A program made the translations under genes and the position numbers. DNA of 64,000 nt from Flavobacterium hankyongi. Its GTDB lineage: Bacteria > Bacteroidota > Bacteroidia > Flavobacteriales > Flavobacteriaceae. Every line of letters starts with the position of its first letter. The first letter of the stretch is position 1. Shown here one piece after another: positions 36,320 through 45,547 of the stretch. The DNA is taken from positions 1,984,001 through 2,048,000 of the forward strand of contig NZ_CP085725.1 in the NCBI RefSeq assembly GCF_036840915.1. Direction: 5' to 3'. Under the pieces are notes generated by a model. The model searched no databases and was not told the DNA's origin. It saw nothing but the letters and a program-made list of their open reading frames with translations.

Positions 36320-38001
36320 AATTAATACTTGCACTTTTACTTTTTTCTTTTGCTAAAAACAATCTTTTGGCAAAAAACAATAAAGCATACTCTGAAAAAA
36401 ACAACGCTATAAAAGAAAATGTTTATATAAGTATAAATTCGAATGTAGCACTAACTGGAGAAAGGTTATATTTTTCACTTATTTGTGTTAAAAACAACAA
36501 TACATATTCAGATTTAAGCAAAATAGCATATGTTGAATTAATAAATGATTCTAAAGAAGTAGTTAAAAGACAAAAGCTTTCACTTAATGATGGAAAATCT
36601 CAAAGTTTCTTTTTTATTCCTTCCGACTTTAAAACAGGTAATTATAAAATTGTAGGTTATACTAACTGGATGTTGGATTCAAATGATATTGAGTTAAATG
36701 CAATAAACATAAGCATAATAAACACTTATCAACCTCTACAATTAAAAGAAAAACAATTTCAAAAAGTTAGCATAGACTTAACAAATAACATAATTGACGA
36801 AAAAACAAAACTATCATTCCTAAATAAGAAAACATACAGCAAAAGAGAACTTGTAAAATTGTCTATGGACAACCTTATTAAGCTCAACCCATCTTCAAAT
36901 TATTCATTAAAAGTATACAAAAAAGACAGCTTAACAGATTTTTTTAACCAAAGTACGGGGTTAAAAAATGAGAAAATAAAACTTATTAAAAAAACTACTG
37001 AAAAACCTATATCAGAAATCAGAGGTGAAATAATTACTGGCAAAATAACTTCAAAACAAAAAAATATTGATTTAAAAAATATTGATTTAGCTGTTACAAT
37101 CACAAATAAAACGTCTTTTATAAAAATAATTCAAACCAATCATCTAGGACATTTCGGTTTTTCTATTGAAAACTTATCAGAGAATTCAAACTTGTTAATT
37201 CAAATTTTAAATGATGATTATGATAAATATGATATCGAATTAAACACAACTGACTATTTAGATTATTCATCATTACAATTCGAAAGTTTTAATATCAATG
37301 CTTCTTTAAACAAAAGCCTTGAAAAAAGATCAATTTCAAATCAAATAGAAAATGCATACATCGAATCAAAAAAAGATTCAATAAAATCAGTTCAAGAATT
37401 TAGAGAGTTTTTAAAATTAGACAATATCTATAATTTAGAAGATTATACAAGATTTAAGTCATTAAAAGAAACTCTAAAAGAAATAATTCCGCATGCATAT
37501 TATAAAAAAATAGGCAAAAAAAACACAATTCAAATATCGGACAACACAAAAGATTACGACTCAAATAGTCCAACTTTAATAATCATTGACGGTATCTACA
37601 TTCAAGATGCTGATGAATTATTTAACTATAATTTTGATAATGTAAAATCTATTGGTGTAAAAAGAGATGGGTATCTTTTAGGTTCAAAAATTTTTAATGG
37701 TATTCTCTGGATAGAAACAATAAGTGGTGATTACGAACCAAACAATAATTTTGTTGTTAAGAAAGAAATTCTAAGACCTAGTCCTGAATTAGTTTATTTC
37801 AAACCAGATTATTCTCAAAGCTCTTCATCTAGAATTCCAGATTACAGACTTCAACTTTTATGGATTCCCCGTGTCAAAACTGATGATAAAGAAATCTTCT
37901 TTTACACATCAGATCTGGAAGGTGATTATGAAATTGTGATGGAAGAAATAACTTCAACTGGTTTAAGAAAAATTTATACAGATTCATTTGAAGTAAAATA
38001 A
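36307..38001 (+). CDS. Secreted MG2-like protein with a plug-like C-terminal domain
   Basis: The 564-residue frame begins with TTG at 36307, overlapping the stop of the DUF4249 gene. The residues that follow form a good signal peptide (LKLILALLLFSFAKNNLLA). An MG2-like beta-domain (NVYISINSNVALTGERLYFSLI) is followed by a second domain (about residues 230-330) and a plug-like part (SPTLIIIDGIYIQDADELF, then NGILWIETISG). The domain order matches the protein at 13477-15849. No barrel follows, so it is not a channel. It would be exported and may associate with the receptor or lipoproteins of the locus. The TTG start is not certain, but no early ATG is in frame. Confidence 0.7.
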   Translation: MDRLKLILALLLFSFAKNNLLAKNNKAYSEKNNAIKENVYISINSNVALTGERLYFSLICVKNNNTYSDLSKIAYVELINDSKEVVKRQKLSLNDGKSQSFFFIPSDFKTGNYKIVGYTNWMLDSNDIELNAINISIINTYQPLQLKEKQFQKVSIDLTNNIIDEKTKLSFLNKKTYSKRELVKLSMDNLIKLNPSSNYSLKVYKKDSLTDFFNQSTGLKNEKIKLIKKTTEKPISEIRGEIITGKITSKQKNIDLKNIDLAVTITNKTSFIKIIQTNHLGHFGFSIENLSENSNLLIQILNDDYDKYDIELNTTDYLDYSSLQFESFNINASLNKSLEKRSISNQIENAYIESKKDSIKSVQEFREFLKLDNIYNLEDYTRFKSLKETLKEIIPHAYYKKIGKKNTIQISDNTKDYDSNSPTLIIIDGIYIQDADELFNYNFDNVKSIGVKRDGYLLGSKIFNGILWIETISGDYEPNNNFVVKKEILRPSPELVYFKPDYSQSSSSRIPDYRLQLLWIPRVKTDDKEIFFYTSDLEGDYEIVMEEITSTGLRKIYTDSFEVK

Positions 38002-38078
38002 TTTTAAATTTTTTGTAACTTTTTTGCAACTCATTACGTACAACTAACTCACAAACTTAAATTTGGAGAAGAAACTTC

Positions 38079-38942
38079 ATGAGACAACTTAAAATTACAA
38101 AACAGGTTACCAATCGTGAAACCGCGTCATTAGACAAGTATTTACAAGAAATTGGTAAGGTTGACCTTATCACTGCAGATGAAGAAGTAGAGTTAGCACA
38201 ACGAATTAAAGCAGGAGATCAAAGAGCACTTGAAAAATTAACCAAAGCAAATTTACGTTTCGTAGTATCAGTTGCAAAGCAGTATCAAAATCAAGGACTA
38301 ACACTTCCAGATTTAATTAATGAAGGAAACTTAGGTTTGATTAAAGCTGCACAACGTTTTGATGAAACTCGTGGTTTCAAATTTATTTCGTACGCTGTAT
38401 GGTGGATTCGTCAATCCATTTTACAAGCTTTGGCAGAACAATCACGTATTGTTCGTTTACCGTTAAACAAAATTGGTTCTATCAATAAAATTAACAAAAT
38501 GTACGCCTTATTAGAGCAATCTAACGAGCGTGCTCCTTCCGCAGAAGAAATTGCAAAAGAGCTTGATATGACAGTAAATGACGTAAAAGAATCAATGAAA
38601 AATTCTGGTCGTCACTTATCAATGGATGCCCCTTTAGTAGAAGGTGAAGATTCAAACTTATATGACGTATTACGTTCTGGTGAATCTCCAAATCCTGATA
38701 GAGAATTAATCCATGAGTCGTTGCGTACAGAAATTGAACGTTCTTTAGAAACATTAACTCCACGTGAGGCAGATGTAGTTCGTTTATATTTTGGTTTAGG
38801 TGATCAACACCCTATGACACTTGAAGAAATTGGTGAAACTTTTGATTTAACTCGCGAACGTGTTCGTCAGATTAAAGAAAAAGCAATTCGTAGATTAAAA
38901 CACACTTCAAGAAGTAAAATATTGAAAACTTATCTTGGATAG
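38079..38942 (+). CDS. rpoD: Primary sigma factor RpoD (sigma-A), short Bacteroidota type
   Basis: The 287-residue protein is the compact primary sigma of Bacteroidota. It has region 1.2, region 2 ([37 protein letters not shown]) and region 4 with the -33-binding helix-turn-helix ([27 protein letters not shown]). The long acidic N-terminal part of E. coli RpoD is missing. This sigma should recognise the TTG/TAnnTTTG promoters seen throughout the window. Its own upstream region has only a poor match (TAACTTTT near 38016). Confidence 0.96.
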   Translation: MRQLKITKQVTNRETASLDKYLQEIGKVDLITADEEVELAQRIKAGDQRALEKLTKANLRFVVSVAKQYQNQGLTLPDLINEGNLGLIKAAQRFDETRGFKFISYAVWWIRQSILQALAEQSRIVRLPLNKIGSINKINKMYALLEQSNERAPSAEEIAKELDMTVNDVKESMKNSGRHLSMDAPLVEGEDSNLYDVLRSGESPNPDRELIHESLRTEIERSLETLTPREADVVRLYFGLGDQHPMTLEEIGETFDLTRERVRQIKEKAIRRLKHTSRSKILKTYLG

Positions 38943-39013
38943 TTAAAATTTTCTAAAAATTAGTATTTTTACATTATCGTTGAAACTATAATTAGAAAAT
39001 TATATACAGTAAC

Positions 39014-39038
39014 AACAGTCTAAGACTGTTCGTTTTTT
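39014..39038 (+). terminator. Terminator-like hairpin after rpoD
   Basis: AACAGTC (39014-39020) pairs with GACTGTT (39024-39030) across TAA, followed by CG and a six-T run. It is about 70 bases past the rpoD stop. The 320-base space from 38943 to 39263 holds this hairpin, the repeats listed separately and the rpe promoter. I see no gene in it. Confidence 0.65.
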
Positions 39039-39050
39039 GATTGATGATTG

Positions 39051-39145
39051 AAACTCCGGCTGATTACCGGAGTTTTGCTTTTTTAAAGCAATCCTCCAGT
39101 CTGTTCGGCTTCGCCTCGGGTTTCCGGAGTTTTGCTTTTTAAAGC
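39051..39145. repeat. Repeated hairpin-forming module between rpoD and rpe
   Basis: AAACTCCGG (39051-39059) and CCGGAGTTT (39067-39075) form a 9-bp hairpin. The stretch starting CCGGAGTTTTGCTTTTT and ending AAAGC occurs at 39067-39089 and again, one T shorter, at 39124-39145. Between the two copies lies GGCTTCGCC, itself a small hairpin. The right ends of both copies can fold on GCTTT/AAAGC. Confidence 0.7.
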
Positions 39146-39193
39146 TTTCAATAAAATAGAGGACTTCAGCAATCGACACCAACAAAATTTTTC

Positions 39194-39225
39194 AAATAAA
39201 CAAATACACAAATAAACAAATACAC
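39194..39225 (+). repeat. Two exact 16-bp tandem repeats upstream of the rpe -7 element
   Basis: AAATAAACAAATACAC is present at 39194-39209 and again at 39210-39225, immediately before the -7 element. The repeats take the place of the -33 region, and no TTG is present there. Confidence 0.8.
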
Positions 39226-39233
39226 TACTTTTG
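39226..39233 (+). promoter_or_regulatory. -7 element of the rpe promoter
   Basis: TACTTTTG is an exact TAnnTTTG, 30 bases before the rpe ATG. A TTG codon at 39231 that would extend rpe lies inside it, which excludes it as the start. Confidence 0.6.
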
Positions 39234-39263
39234 CACCAACAACACAACAATTTTTTTCAAAAA

Positions 39264-39926
39264 ATGAAAAACACACTTATTGCCCCATCAGTACTTGCTG
39301 CTGATTTTGCCAATTTACAACGCGATATTGAAATGATTAATGCCAGTGAGGCAGATTGGTTTCACATTGACATCATGGATGGCGTTTTTGTGCCGAATAT
39401 TTCTTTTGGAATGCCGGTTTTGGATGCTATCAACAAACACGCAAAAAAAACAATCGATGTCCATTTGATGATTGTCAATCCTGATCGCTATATTTCTACT
39501 TTCAAGAAATTAGGCGCTGATGTCTTGACCGTACACTATGAAGCATCAACACACTTACATAGAACTTTGCAAGCTATAAAAGCGGAAGGTATAAAAGCGG
39601 GGGTCGCTTTAAATCCACATACGAATGTGTCTTTATTAGAAGATGTAATTAAGGACATTGATTTAGTTTGTATCATGAGTGTGAACCCAGGATTTGGCGG
39701 ACAATCGTTTATCGAAAACACTTACAAGAAAGTAAAACAACTGAAAGAAATCATTACCAGAAATGGTGCTTCGACCTTAATCGAAATTGATGGCGGTGTG
39801 ACCAGCAAGAATGCCAAACAACTGGTTGAGGCAGGAGCCGATGTATTAGTAGCGGGAAGTTTCGTTTTTAATGCCGAAAATCCAACGCAAACTATTGCCG
39901 ATTTAAAGAAATTGACGTCAATATAA
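39264..39926 (+). CDS. rpe: Ribulose-phosphate 3-epimerase
   Basis: The 220-residue TIM-barrel enzyme interconverts ribulose-5-phosphate and xylulose-5-phosphate in the pentose phosphate pathway. It has the family motifs APSVLAADFANL, WFHIDIMDGVFVPNISFG, HLMIVNP, VNPGFGGQ and IDGGV. The catalytic Asp residues are in HIDIMDG and EIDGG. The ATG at 39264 gives the usual MKNTLIAPSVLA start. Confidence 0.97.
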   Translation: MKNTLIAPSVLAADFANLQRDIEMINASEADWFHIDIMDGVFVPNISFGMPVLDAINKHAKKTIDVHLMIVNPDRYISTFKKLGADVLTVHYEASTHLHRTLQAIKAEGIKAGVALNPHTNVSLLEDVIKDIDLVCIMSVNPGFGGQSFIENTYKKVKQLKEIITRNGASTLIEIDGGVTSKNAKQLVEAGADVLVAGSFVFNAENPTQTIADLKKLTSI

Positions 39927-39931
39927 GACCT

Positions 39932-39961
39932 AAAAAAAGCGCTGAAATCAGCGCTTTTTTT
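39932..39961. terminator. Bidirectional terminator between rpe and the efflux operon
   Basis: GCGCTG (39939-39944) and CAGCGC (39949-39954) pair across four bases, with an A-run on the left and a T-run on the right. It serves rpe on the plus strand and the TolC gene on the minus strand. Confidence 0.92.
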
Positions 39962-39962
39962 A

Positions 39963-41264
39963 TTAAAACTTTATATTACCTGCTATCTGCTGCAAAACGA
40001 TTTCTGAAATTTTGGCTTGAAATTTAGCATTACTGTTTCTTGCAATCGCGTTGATATAATTCTCTTGGGCATTTCTAAATTCTATTGTGGGAACTGTTCC
40101 TATTTTGAATTTATCAAATGTAATTTCCATGTTTCTCTTTGCAATAGCTTCGTTACTTTCTTCCAATTTTGCTAATTCTACATTTGTCAAATACGTTTGA
40201 AAGGCCGAAGCTAATTGAGCATTGACCGTTTGCTTTTGTTGTTCAACCATCAAACTTGAATTTTCCACTTGCAACTTGGCTATTTTTTCATTTCTGTTTT
40301 GGGAAAATCCATTAAAAATAGGCAACGTTGCTGTAACTCCATAATTCAGTCCTCGGCTTGAAGTTGCCGATGTGAACCCTAAACTACTTTCGGTTTCCAC
40401 AAAAGTATAACCTGTATTCAACCTAACTGTCGGATACCTATTTCCTTTGGTTTGCTTTAAATCCAATTCGGCAACTCTTTTATTAATAAGAGCTAACTGC
40501 AATTGTAGGTTTTGTTTTTCGGTTAGTGTTTTCAATTCTTCCAACTGCAATTTATCATCTACAGTTACTTCTTCAATAACCTGAAAATCGACTGCTAAAT
40601 CCCTTGCCAAAAGTTCATTTAAACGAATCTTCGTAATCCCGAACTGTTCTTTTTGCTTTAGTAAAACAGACGTATCAGTATTTAAATCAACTTGAGCATT
40701 TAACACTTCCAATTTAGCCGCTTTTCCAATTGTAAATCGGTTTTCGGCCGTTTTCAATCTTTGCTTAGAAATTACAATAGTTGTATCTAATGCTTTAATC
40801 AGTTGTTGCTGTTGTACCAAATCATAATAAGTGGTCATCACATCACTTACCTTGGTCAGTACCGTTAATTTCAACTGAGTGTCTCCTTGTTTCTCCAACT
40901 GTTTCAACTGATCATAACGAGCAAACATTTTCAATCCGTCAAAAATAGTCCAGCCCAAATTCACACCATATTCCAAACGATTGTTTTTAGCATTATCCAA
41001 TTGCCTCACATCACCATTCGATTGTGTTTGTTTGGAATTTTGAATACTGTTGTTTTTAGTAAGTGAGGCATCAACCTGTGGTAACATTCCAGCATTTCCA
41101 ATACTATTGTTTACTTTATCTACACTAAGATCATTGGTCGCTATTTTGATATCATAATTATTCTTTAATGCGATTTGCACAGCCTGATCTACAGTTAGAA
41201 CTTCCTGTGCCATTACTTTAGGAACAAATACAACCAATACTATTTGAAACAAAAACTTCATCAT
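39963..41264 (-). CDS. TolC-family outer-membrane channel
   Basis: The 433-residue protein has a signal peptide ending in VMAQ and the two repeated helical-barrel halves of TolC proteins. It would form the outer-membrane duct of a tripartite efflux pump. The ATGs at 41264 and 41261 follow the RND gene stop by about 4 bases. A longer frame reaching 41282 overlaps the RND gene and adds only MKRHNF before the signal peptide, so 41264 is preferred. It is the last gene of the operon. Confidence 0.93.
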   Translation of the reverse strand: MMKFLFQIVLVVFVPKVMAQEVLTVDQAVQIALKNNYDIKIATNDLSVDKVNNSIGNAGMLPQVDASLTKNNSIQNSKQTQSNGDVRQLDNAKNNRLEYGVNLGWTIFDGLKMFARYDQLKQLEKQGDTQLKLTVLTKVSDVMTTYYDLVQQQQLIKALDTTIVISKQRLKTAENRFTIGKAAKLEVLNAQVDLNTDTSVLLKQKEQFGITKIRLNELLARDLAVDFQVIEEVTVDDKLQLEELKTLTEKQNLQLQLALINKRVAELDLKQTKGNRYPTVRLNTGYTFVETESSLGFTSATSSRGLNYGVTATLPIFNGFSQNRNEKIAKLQVENSSLMVEQQKQTVNAQLASAFQTYLTNVELAKLEESNEAIAKRNMEITFDKFKIGTVPTIEFRNAQENYINAIARNSNAKFQAKISEIVLQQIAGNIKF

Positions 41265-41268
41265 AAAA

Positions 41269-44200
41269 TTATGCCTTTTCATATTGTTCTACATTATCAA
41301 ATTCTGGTCGGTGTTTTTTTTCTCTTGCCCACATTAAATATATCGCAGGGATAACAAACAATGTCAACATCAAAGAAAATAATGTACCTCCCACAATTAC
41401 TACTCCCATACCTATTCTACTAGTAGAAGCTGCACCCAAAGACAAAGCAATTGGTAATGCTCCTAATGCTATGGCCAAACTGGTCATTAAAATAGGGCGT
41501 AAACGGGATTCGGAAGCTTCTATAATGGCATCATACTTCGATTTTCCTTGTTCCCTTAATTGGTTGGCAAATTCTACAATCAAAATACCGTTTTTGGTCA
41601 CCAAACCAATTAACATTACCGTTCCAATCTGACTAAAAATATTCCAAGTCTGACCGAATAACCACAACGAGAACAATGCTCCCGCTACTGCCATTGGCAC
41701 TGTTAAAATAATAATAAACGGATCTATAAAACTTTCAAACTGTGCTGCTAGAATCAAGAAGATTAACAACAACGCCAATCCGAAGGCAAACGAAGTATTG
41801 GAGCTACTTTCAACGAAGTCACGAGATTCACCACTTAAATCGGTCGTAAAACTATCGTCTAATACTTTTGCTTTAATTCGTTCCATCGCTTCAATACCGT
41901 CTCCGATACTTTTTCCGGGTGCTAAACCGGCTGAAACTGTTGCCGACATGTAACGATTATTGTGATACAATTGCGGCGGACTACTTTGCTCTTCCACATG
42001 TACTAAGTTGTCCAGTTGAATCAACTGTCCTTTATCGTTTTTCACAAAAATAGAGGTCAAATCCATGGGTGCGTTACGGTCTTTTTTATCAAACTGACCC
42101 ATCACTTGGTATTGCTTTCCGTTCATCATGAAATAACCAAAACGTTGACCACTCAGAGAAAGTTGCAATGTTTGCGCCACATCAATAACCGAAACGCCTA
42201 AACTTTGCGCTTTTTCCCTGTCGATAGTTATATATACTTCAGGCTTATTGAATTTCAAATTCACATCCGAATTGGAAAATGTAGGATCATTAGATACTTC
42301 TTCCATAAACAGCGGAATCTTTTCTTCTAATTTTTTAAAGTTTGGCGCTTGGATTACAAATTGCACTGGCAAACCTCCTCTTCTATTCACGGCAATGGTA
42401 GGAGATTCAGAAACCGAAACTTTGGCTTCAGGATATTGCTTAGTCCATTTGGTCAACTTCTCCGTAATTTCTTTTTGCGTTCTCTCTCTTTCATCAGGCT
42501 GCACCAATGCTATTCGTGCAAAACCACTATTTACCGAAGACGCTCCAAATCCTGGAGAGGTCACGATCAAACTTACTTTTTTCTCCGGAATTGAATCGTT
42601 GATTAACTCTGTCAATTCATTCATAAAACGATCCATATAATCATAGGAAGCCCCTTCAGGAGCAGTCGCTCGAGCGGTTATAAAACTTCGATCATCATAA
42701 GGGGCCGTTTCTTTTTGAAGTACATTGAAAAACAAATAAATCAATCCGAAACAAGCGATAAGAATAGGAAAACTCAGCCATTTCTTTTTCATGAAACTCG
42801 TTAACGCTTCTGCATAACCTGAGTTCATTTTTTCGAAAATAGGTTCAGTCAAATTATAAAACTTCGATTTCTTTTGTTCACCACCTTTCATTAAATACGC
42901 ATTCAACATTGGCGTAAGTGTTAACGAAACAAAAGCAGAAATCAATACGGCAGCTCCAATCACCACTCCAAATTCACGGAACAATCTTCCCACGAATCCT
43001 TCTAGGAAAATTACTGGTAAGAATACGGCTGCTAACGTAATTGAAATCGAAATTACGGCGAAGAAAATCTCATTCGAACCTTTAATGGCCGCTTCAATAG
43101 GCGACATTCCTTCTTCTACTTTTTTGAAAATATTTTCGGTTACAACGATACCATCATCCACCACTAATCCTGTCGCTAAAACAATCGCCAGAAGCGTTAA
43201 TACATTTACCGAGAATCCACACAAATACATAATAAAAAACGTAGCAATCAAGGAAACCGGAATATCAATTAACGGACGGAAAGCGATTGCCCAATCTCTA
43301 AAAAACAAGTAAATAATTAATACTACCAGAATTACAGAAAGCAATAAGGTTTCGGCTACTTCTAGTACCGCTTTCTTAACGAAAACTGTATTATCAATAG
43401 CAATATTCAGTTTAAAATCTTTTGGTAAATCCTTTTGTAGTAAATCGTACTGCTCGTAAAACTTCTCGGCGATATCCAAATAATTTGTTCCAGGTTGCGG
43501 GATAATCGCCATACCAATCATCGGTTGTCCCGAATCTGACAATTTAGTTTCCAAATTTTCTGCTTCCAAAGCGGCTTTCCCAATATCGCTAAAACGAACA
43601 ATTTTATCGCCTTCTGCTTTAATAATAATATTATTGAAACCTTCTTCGGTAGAAATATTACCGATGGTTTTAACGGTTAATTCTGTATTGGCTCCAGTCA
43701 GTTTCCCTGAAGGCAATTCCACATTTTGTTTGTTCAAAGCACTACGAACATCGGCAACTGTACACCCATAGGAAGCCAATTTGTTAGGATCAATCCATAA
43801 ACGCATGGCATATTTACGCATTCCCCATATTTGAACGCTACTCACTCCCGGAATGGTTTGCAAACGTTGCGAAAGCACGTTGTCTGCATAATCTGTCAAT
43901 TCTAAAACGTTTTTGTTGTCACTCTGAACCGTCATGGTGATGATAGGCTCCGAATCGGCATCAGCTTTTGACACTACTGGAGGGGCATCGATATCTTGTG
44001 GCAAACTACGCACGGCTTGAGAAACCTTGTCACGAACATCATTGGCCGCTTCTTCCAGATTTTTATCCAAATCGAATTCTATCGTAATGCTACTTCTCCC
44101 TTGACTACTAGAAGATGAAATATTACGTATCCCATCGATAGAATTGACTGCTTTTTCTAGCGGTTCTGTAATCTGTGATTCGATGATATCGGCATTAGCT

Positions 44201-44358
44201 CCTGAATAATTCGTTTGTACCGAAATTTGTGCCGGATCAATAGATGGAAACTCTCTTACACCTAAAAAGGTATAACCAATGATACCGAAAAGAATCAGCA
44301 TCAGGTTAAGAACGATTGTTAAAACCGGTCTTTTAATACTTAAAGTGGATAAACTCAT
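41269..44358 (-). CDS. RND efflux transporter, inner-membrane pump (AcrB/MexB type)
   Basis: The 1029-residue pump has twelve membrane segments and two large periplasmic domains, the normal HAE1 layout. The proton-relay aspartates are in VVDDGIVV of the fourth membrane segment. The closing segment GTLFSLMLTLFVIPAIYL is typical of the family. It uses the proton gradient to expel drugs or other hydrophobic compounds. It sits 7 bases after the adaptor gene. Confidence 0.95.
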   Translation of the reverse strand: MSLSTLSIKRPVLTIVLNLMLILFGIIGYTFLGVREFPSIDPAQISVQTNYSGANADIIESQITEPLEKAVNSIDGIRNISSSSSQGRSSITIEFDLDKNLEEAANDVRDKVSQAVRSLPQDIDAPPVVSKADADSEPIITMTVQSDNKNVLELTDYADNVLSQRLQTIPGVSSVQIWGMRKYAMRLWIDPNKLASYGCTVADVRSALNKQNVELPSGKLTGANTELTVKTIGNISTEEGFNNIIIKAEGDKIVRFSDIGKAALEAENLETKLSDSGQPMIGMAIIPQPGTNYLDIAEKFYEQYDLLQKDLPKDFKLNIAIDNTVFVKKAVLEVAETLLLSVILVVLIIYLFFRDWAIAFRPLIDIPVSLIATFFIMYLCGFSVNVLTLLAIVLATGLVVDDGIVVTENIFKKVEEGMSPIEAAIKGSNEIFFAVISISITLAAVFLPVIFLEGFVGRLFREFGVVIGAAVLISAFVSLTLTPMLNAYLMKGGEQKKSKFYNLTEPIFEKMNSGYAEALTSFMKKKWLSFPILIACFGLIYLFFNVLQKETAPYDDRSFITARATAPEGASYDYMDRFMNELTELINDSIPEKKVSLIVTSPGFGASSVNSGFARIALVQPDERERTQKEITEKLTKWTKQYPEAKVSVSESPTIAVNRRGGLPVQFVIQAPNFKKLEEKIPLFMEEVSNDPTFSNSDVNLKFNKPEVYITIDREKAQSLGVSVIDVAQTLQLSLSGQRFGYFMMNGKQYQVMGQFDKKDRNAPMDLTSIFVKNDKGQLIQLDNLVHVEEQSSPPQLYHNNRYMSATVSAGLAPGKSIGDGIEAMERIKAKVLDDSFTTDLSGESRDFVESSSNTSFAFGLALLLIFLILAAQFESFIDPFIIILTVPMAVAGALFSLWLFGQTWNIFSQIGTVMLIGLVTKNGILIVEFANQLREQGKSKYDAIIEASESRLRPILMTSLAIALGALPIALSLGAASTSRIGMGVVIVGGTLFSLMLTLFVIPAIYLMWAREKKHRPEFDNVEQYEKA

Positions 44359-44365
44359 AGCTATC

Positions 44366-45433
44366 TTACTTTACATTAACTTTTACAGGAGCATCATCTT
44401 TCAAAGTCATCACACCTGTAGTCAAAACTGTATCTCCAACTTTAAGACCTGTTAACACCAAAACGTCTTTATCGGTACGAGCTCCCGTTTCTACCATAAT
44501 TTCTTTGGCTTTGCCATTAACTGACACAAACACTTTTTTTCCGTTTTGTACTGGAATCAAAGCCTCTGTTGGCACTAATAAGGCATCATTTATGTTATCC
44601 AACGGAAATGAAACATTCGCAAAAGTTCCAGGAATTAATTTACCACTTGAATTTTGTGCTACAGCACGCATTTTTAAAGTTCGTGTTGCTTCTTCAATCT
44701 CAGGCTCGATTGCATATACTTTTGCGCTATATTTTTCTTTTGAACCCGAAGTAGTAAACGAAAGAGAAGTATTCATTTTCATTTGAGCAGCGTATTTTTC
44801 AGGAATTGAAAACGTAATTTTTACCTGACTTGTATTTACTAAGTTTGCTACAACTGTTGTTGGTGTTACATAGCTTCCTTTTGAAATATATCGTAAACCT
44901 ATTTTCCCTGAAAAAGGTGCTTTTACAGATGTTTTAGCAATTTGTGCTTGAATTAATTGAGTTTGCGCTTGAGCAGAACGGAAATCGGCACTGGCAATGT
45001 CATACTCTTCTTGACTAATCGCTTCTTTTTGTAGTAACAGCTTCGCTCTTCTTTCATTTTCAGATGCAAGTGCTTGTTTGGTTCTTGCTTGCGAGAGTTG
45101 CGCACGAAGTTCTAAATCATTTATTTTAAATAATTGCTGTCCTTTTGAAACATAACTTCCTTCTTGGAAATTGATACTTTCAACAACACCCGAAACTTCA
45201 CTTCTGACCTCAATTTGCTCATTAGCCTCAATAGAACCTGTAAGTGATAAGTTATCAGAGAAGACTTGTGGTTTTAAAACAATTCCGGAAACTTTTGAAG
45301 GCTTTTTGTCTCCTTCTTTTCCTTTTCCTTTACCATTTTCTTCATTTTTAGCACTGTTTGCAGATATTCTGTAGAAAATCATTCCGCCTAAAACTACTGC
45401 CAACAGCAAGTATACAATATGTTTAAATTTCAT
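44366..45433 (-). CDS. RND efflux periplasmic adaptor subunit (AcrA/HlyD type)
   Basis: The 355-residue adaptor has an N-terminal membrane anchor and no lipobox. A biotinyl/lipoyl-like domain split by a helical hairpin follows (EVRSEVSGVVESINFQEGSYVSKGQQLFKINDLEL), then a beta-barrel and a membrane-proximal domain. A charged low-complexity stretch (NEENGKGKGKEGDKK) follows the anchor. It bridges the pump and the TolC channel. It is the first gene of the operon. No repressor gene lies next to it. Confidence 0.94.
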   Translation of the reverse strand: MKFKHIVYLLLAVVLGGMIFYRISANSAKNEENGKGKGKEGDKKPSKVSGIVLKPQVFSDNLSLTGSIEANEQIEVRSEVSGVVESINFQEGSYVSKGQQLFKINDLELRAQLSQARTKQALASENERRAKLLLQKEAISQEEYDIASADFRSAQAQTQLIQAQIAKTSVKAPFSGKIGLRYISKGSYVTPTTVVANLVNTSQVKITFSIPEKYAAQMKMNTSLSFTTSGSKEKYSAKVYAIEPEIEEATRTLKMRAVAQNSSGKLIPGTFANVSFPLDNINDALLVPTEALIPVQNGKKVFVSVNGKAKEIMVETGARTDKDVLVLTGLKVGDTVLTTGVMTLKDDAPVKVNVK

Positions 45434-45473
45434 AATACGTGTGTAATTTTATATCAATCGTGGGATTTATTAA

Positions 45474-45481
45474 CAAAACTA
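45474..45481 (-). promoter_or_regulatory. -7 element of the efflux operon
   Basis: The minus strand reads TAGTTTTG, an exact TAnnTTTG, about 41 bases before the adaptor ATG. No TTG lies at the usual -33 position. Confidence 0.45.
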
Positions 45482-45547
45482 CTCGTTATTATTTACTTCT
45501 CTAAACGATTAAATTTTATTTAACAATATTTTAGAACAATTACCTTT

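Noticed and set aside
36900-37103. Minus-strand frame within the MG2-like gene
   Set aside because: Hydrophobic low-complexity product that mirrors the lysine-rich codons on the plus strand, with no start context.
39000-39185. Minus-strand reading frame of about 60 codons between rpoD and rpe
   Set aside because: It is made of the repeated hairpin modules, has an internal duplication caused by them, and shows no family features.
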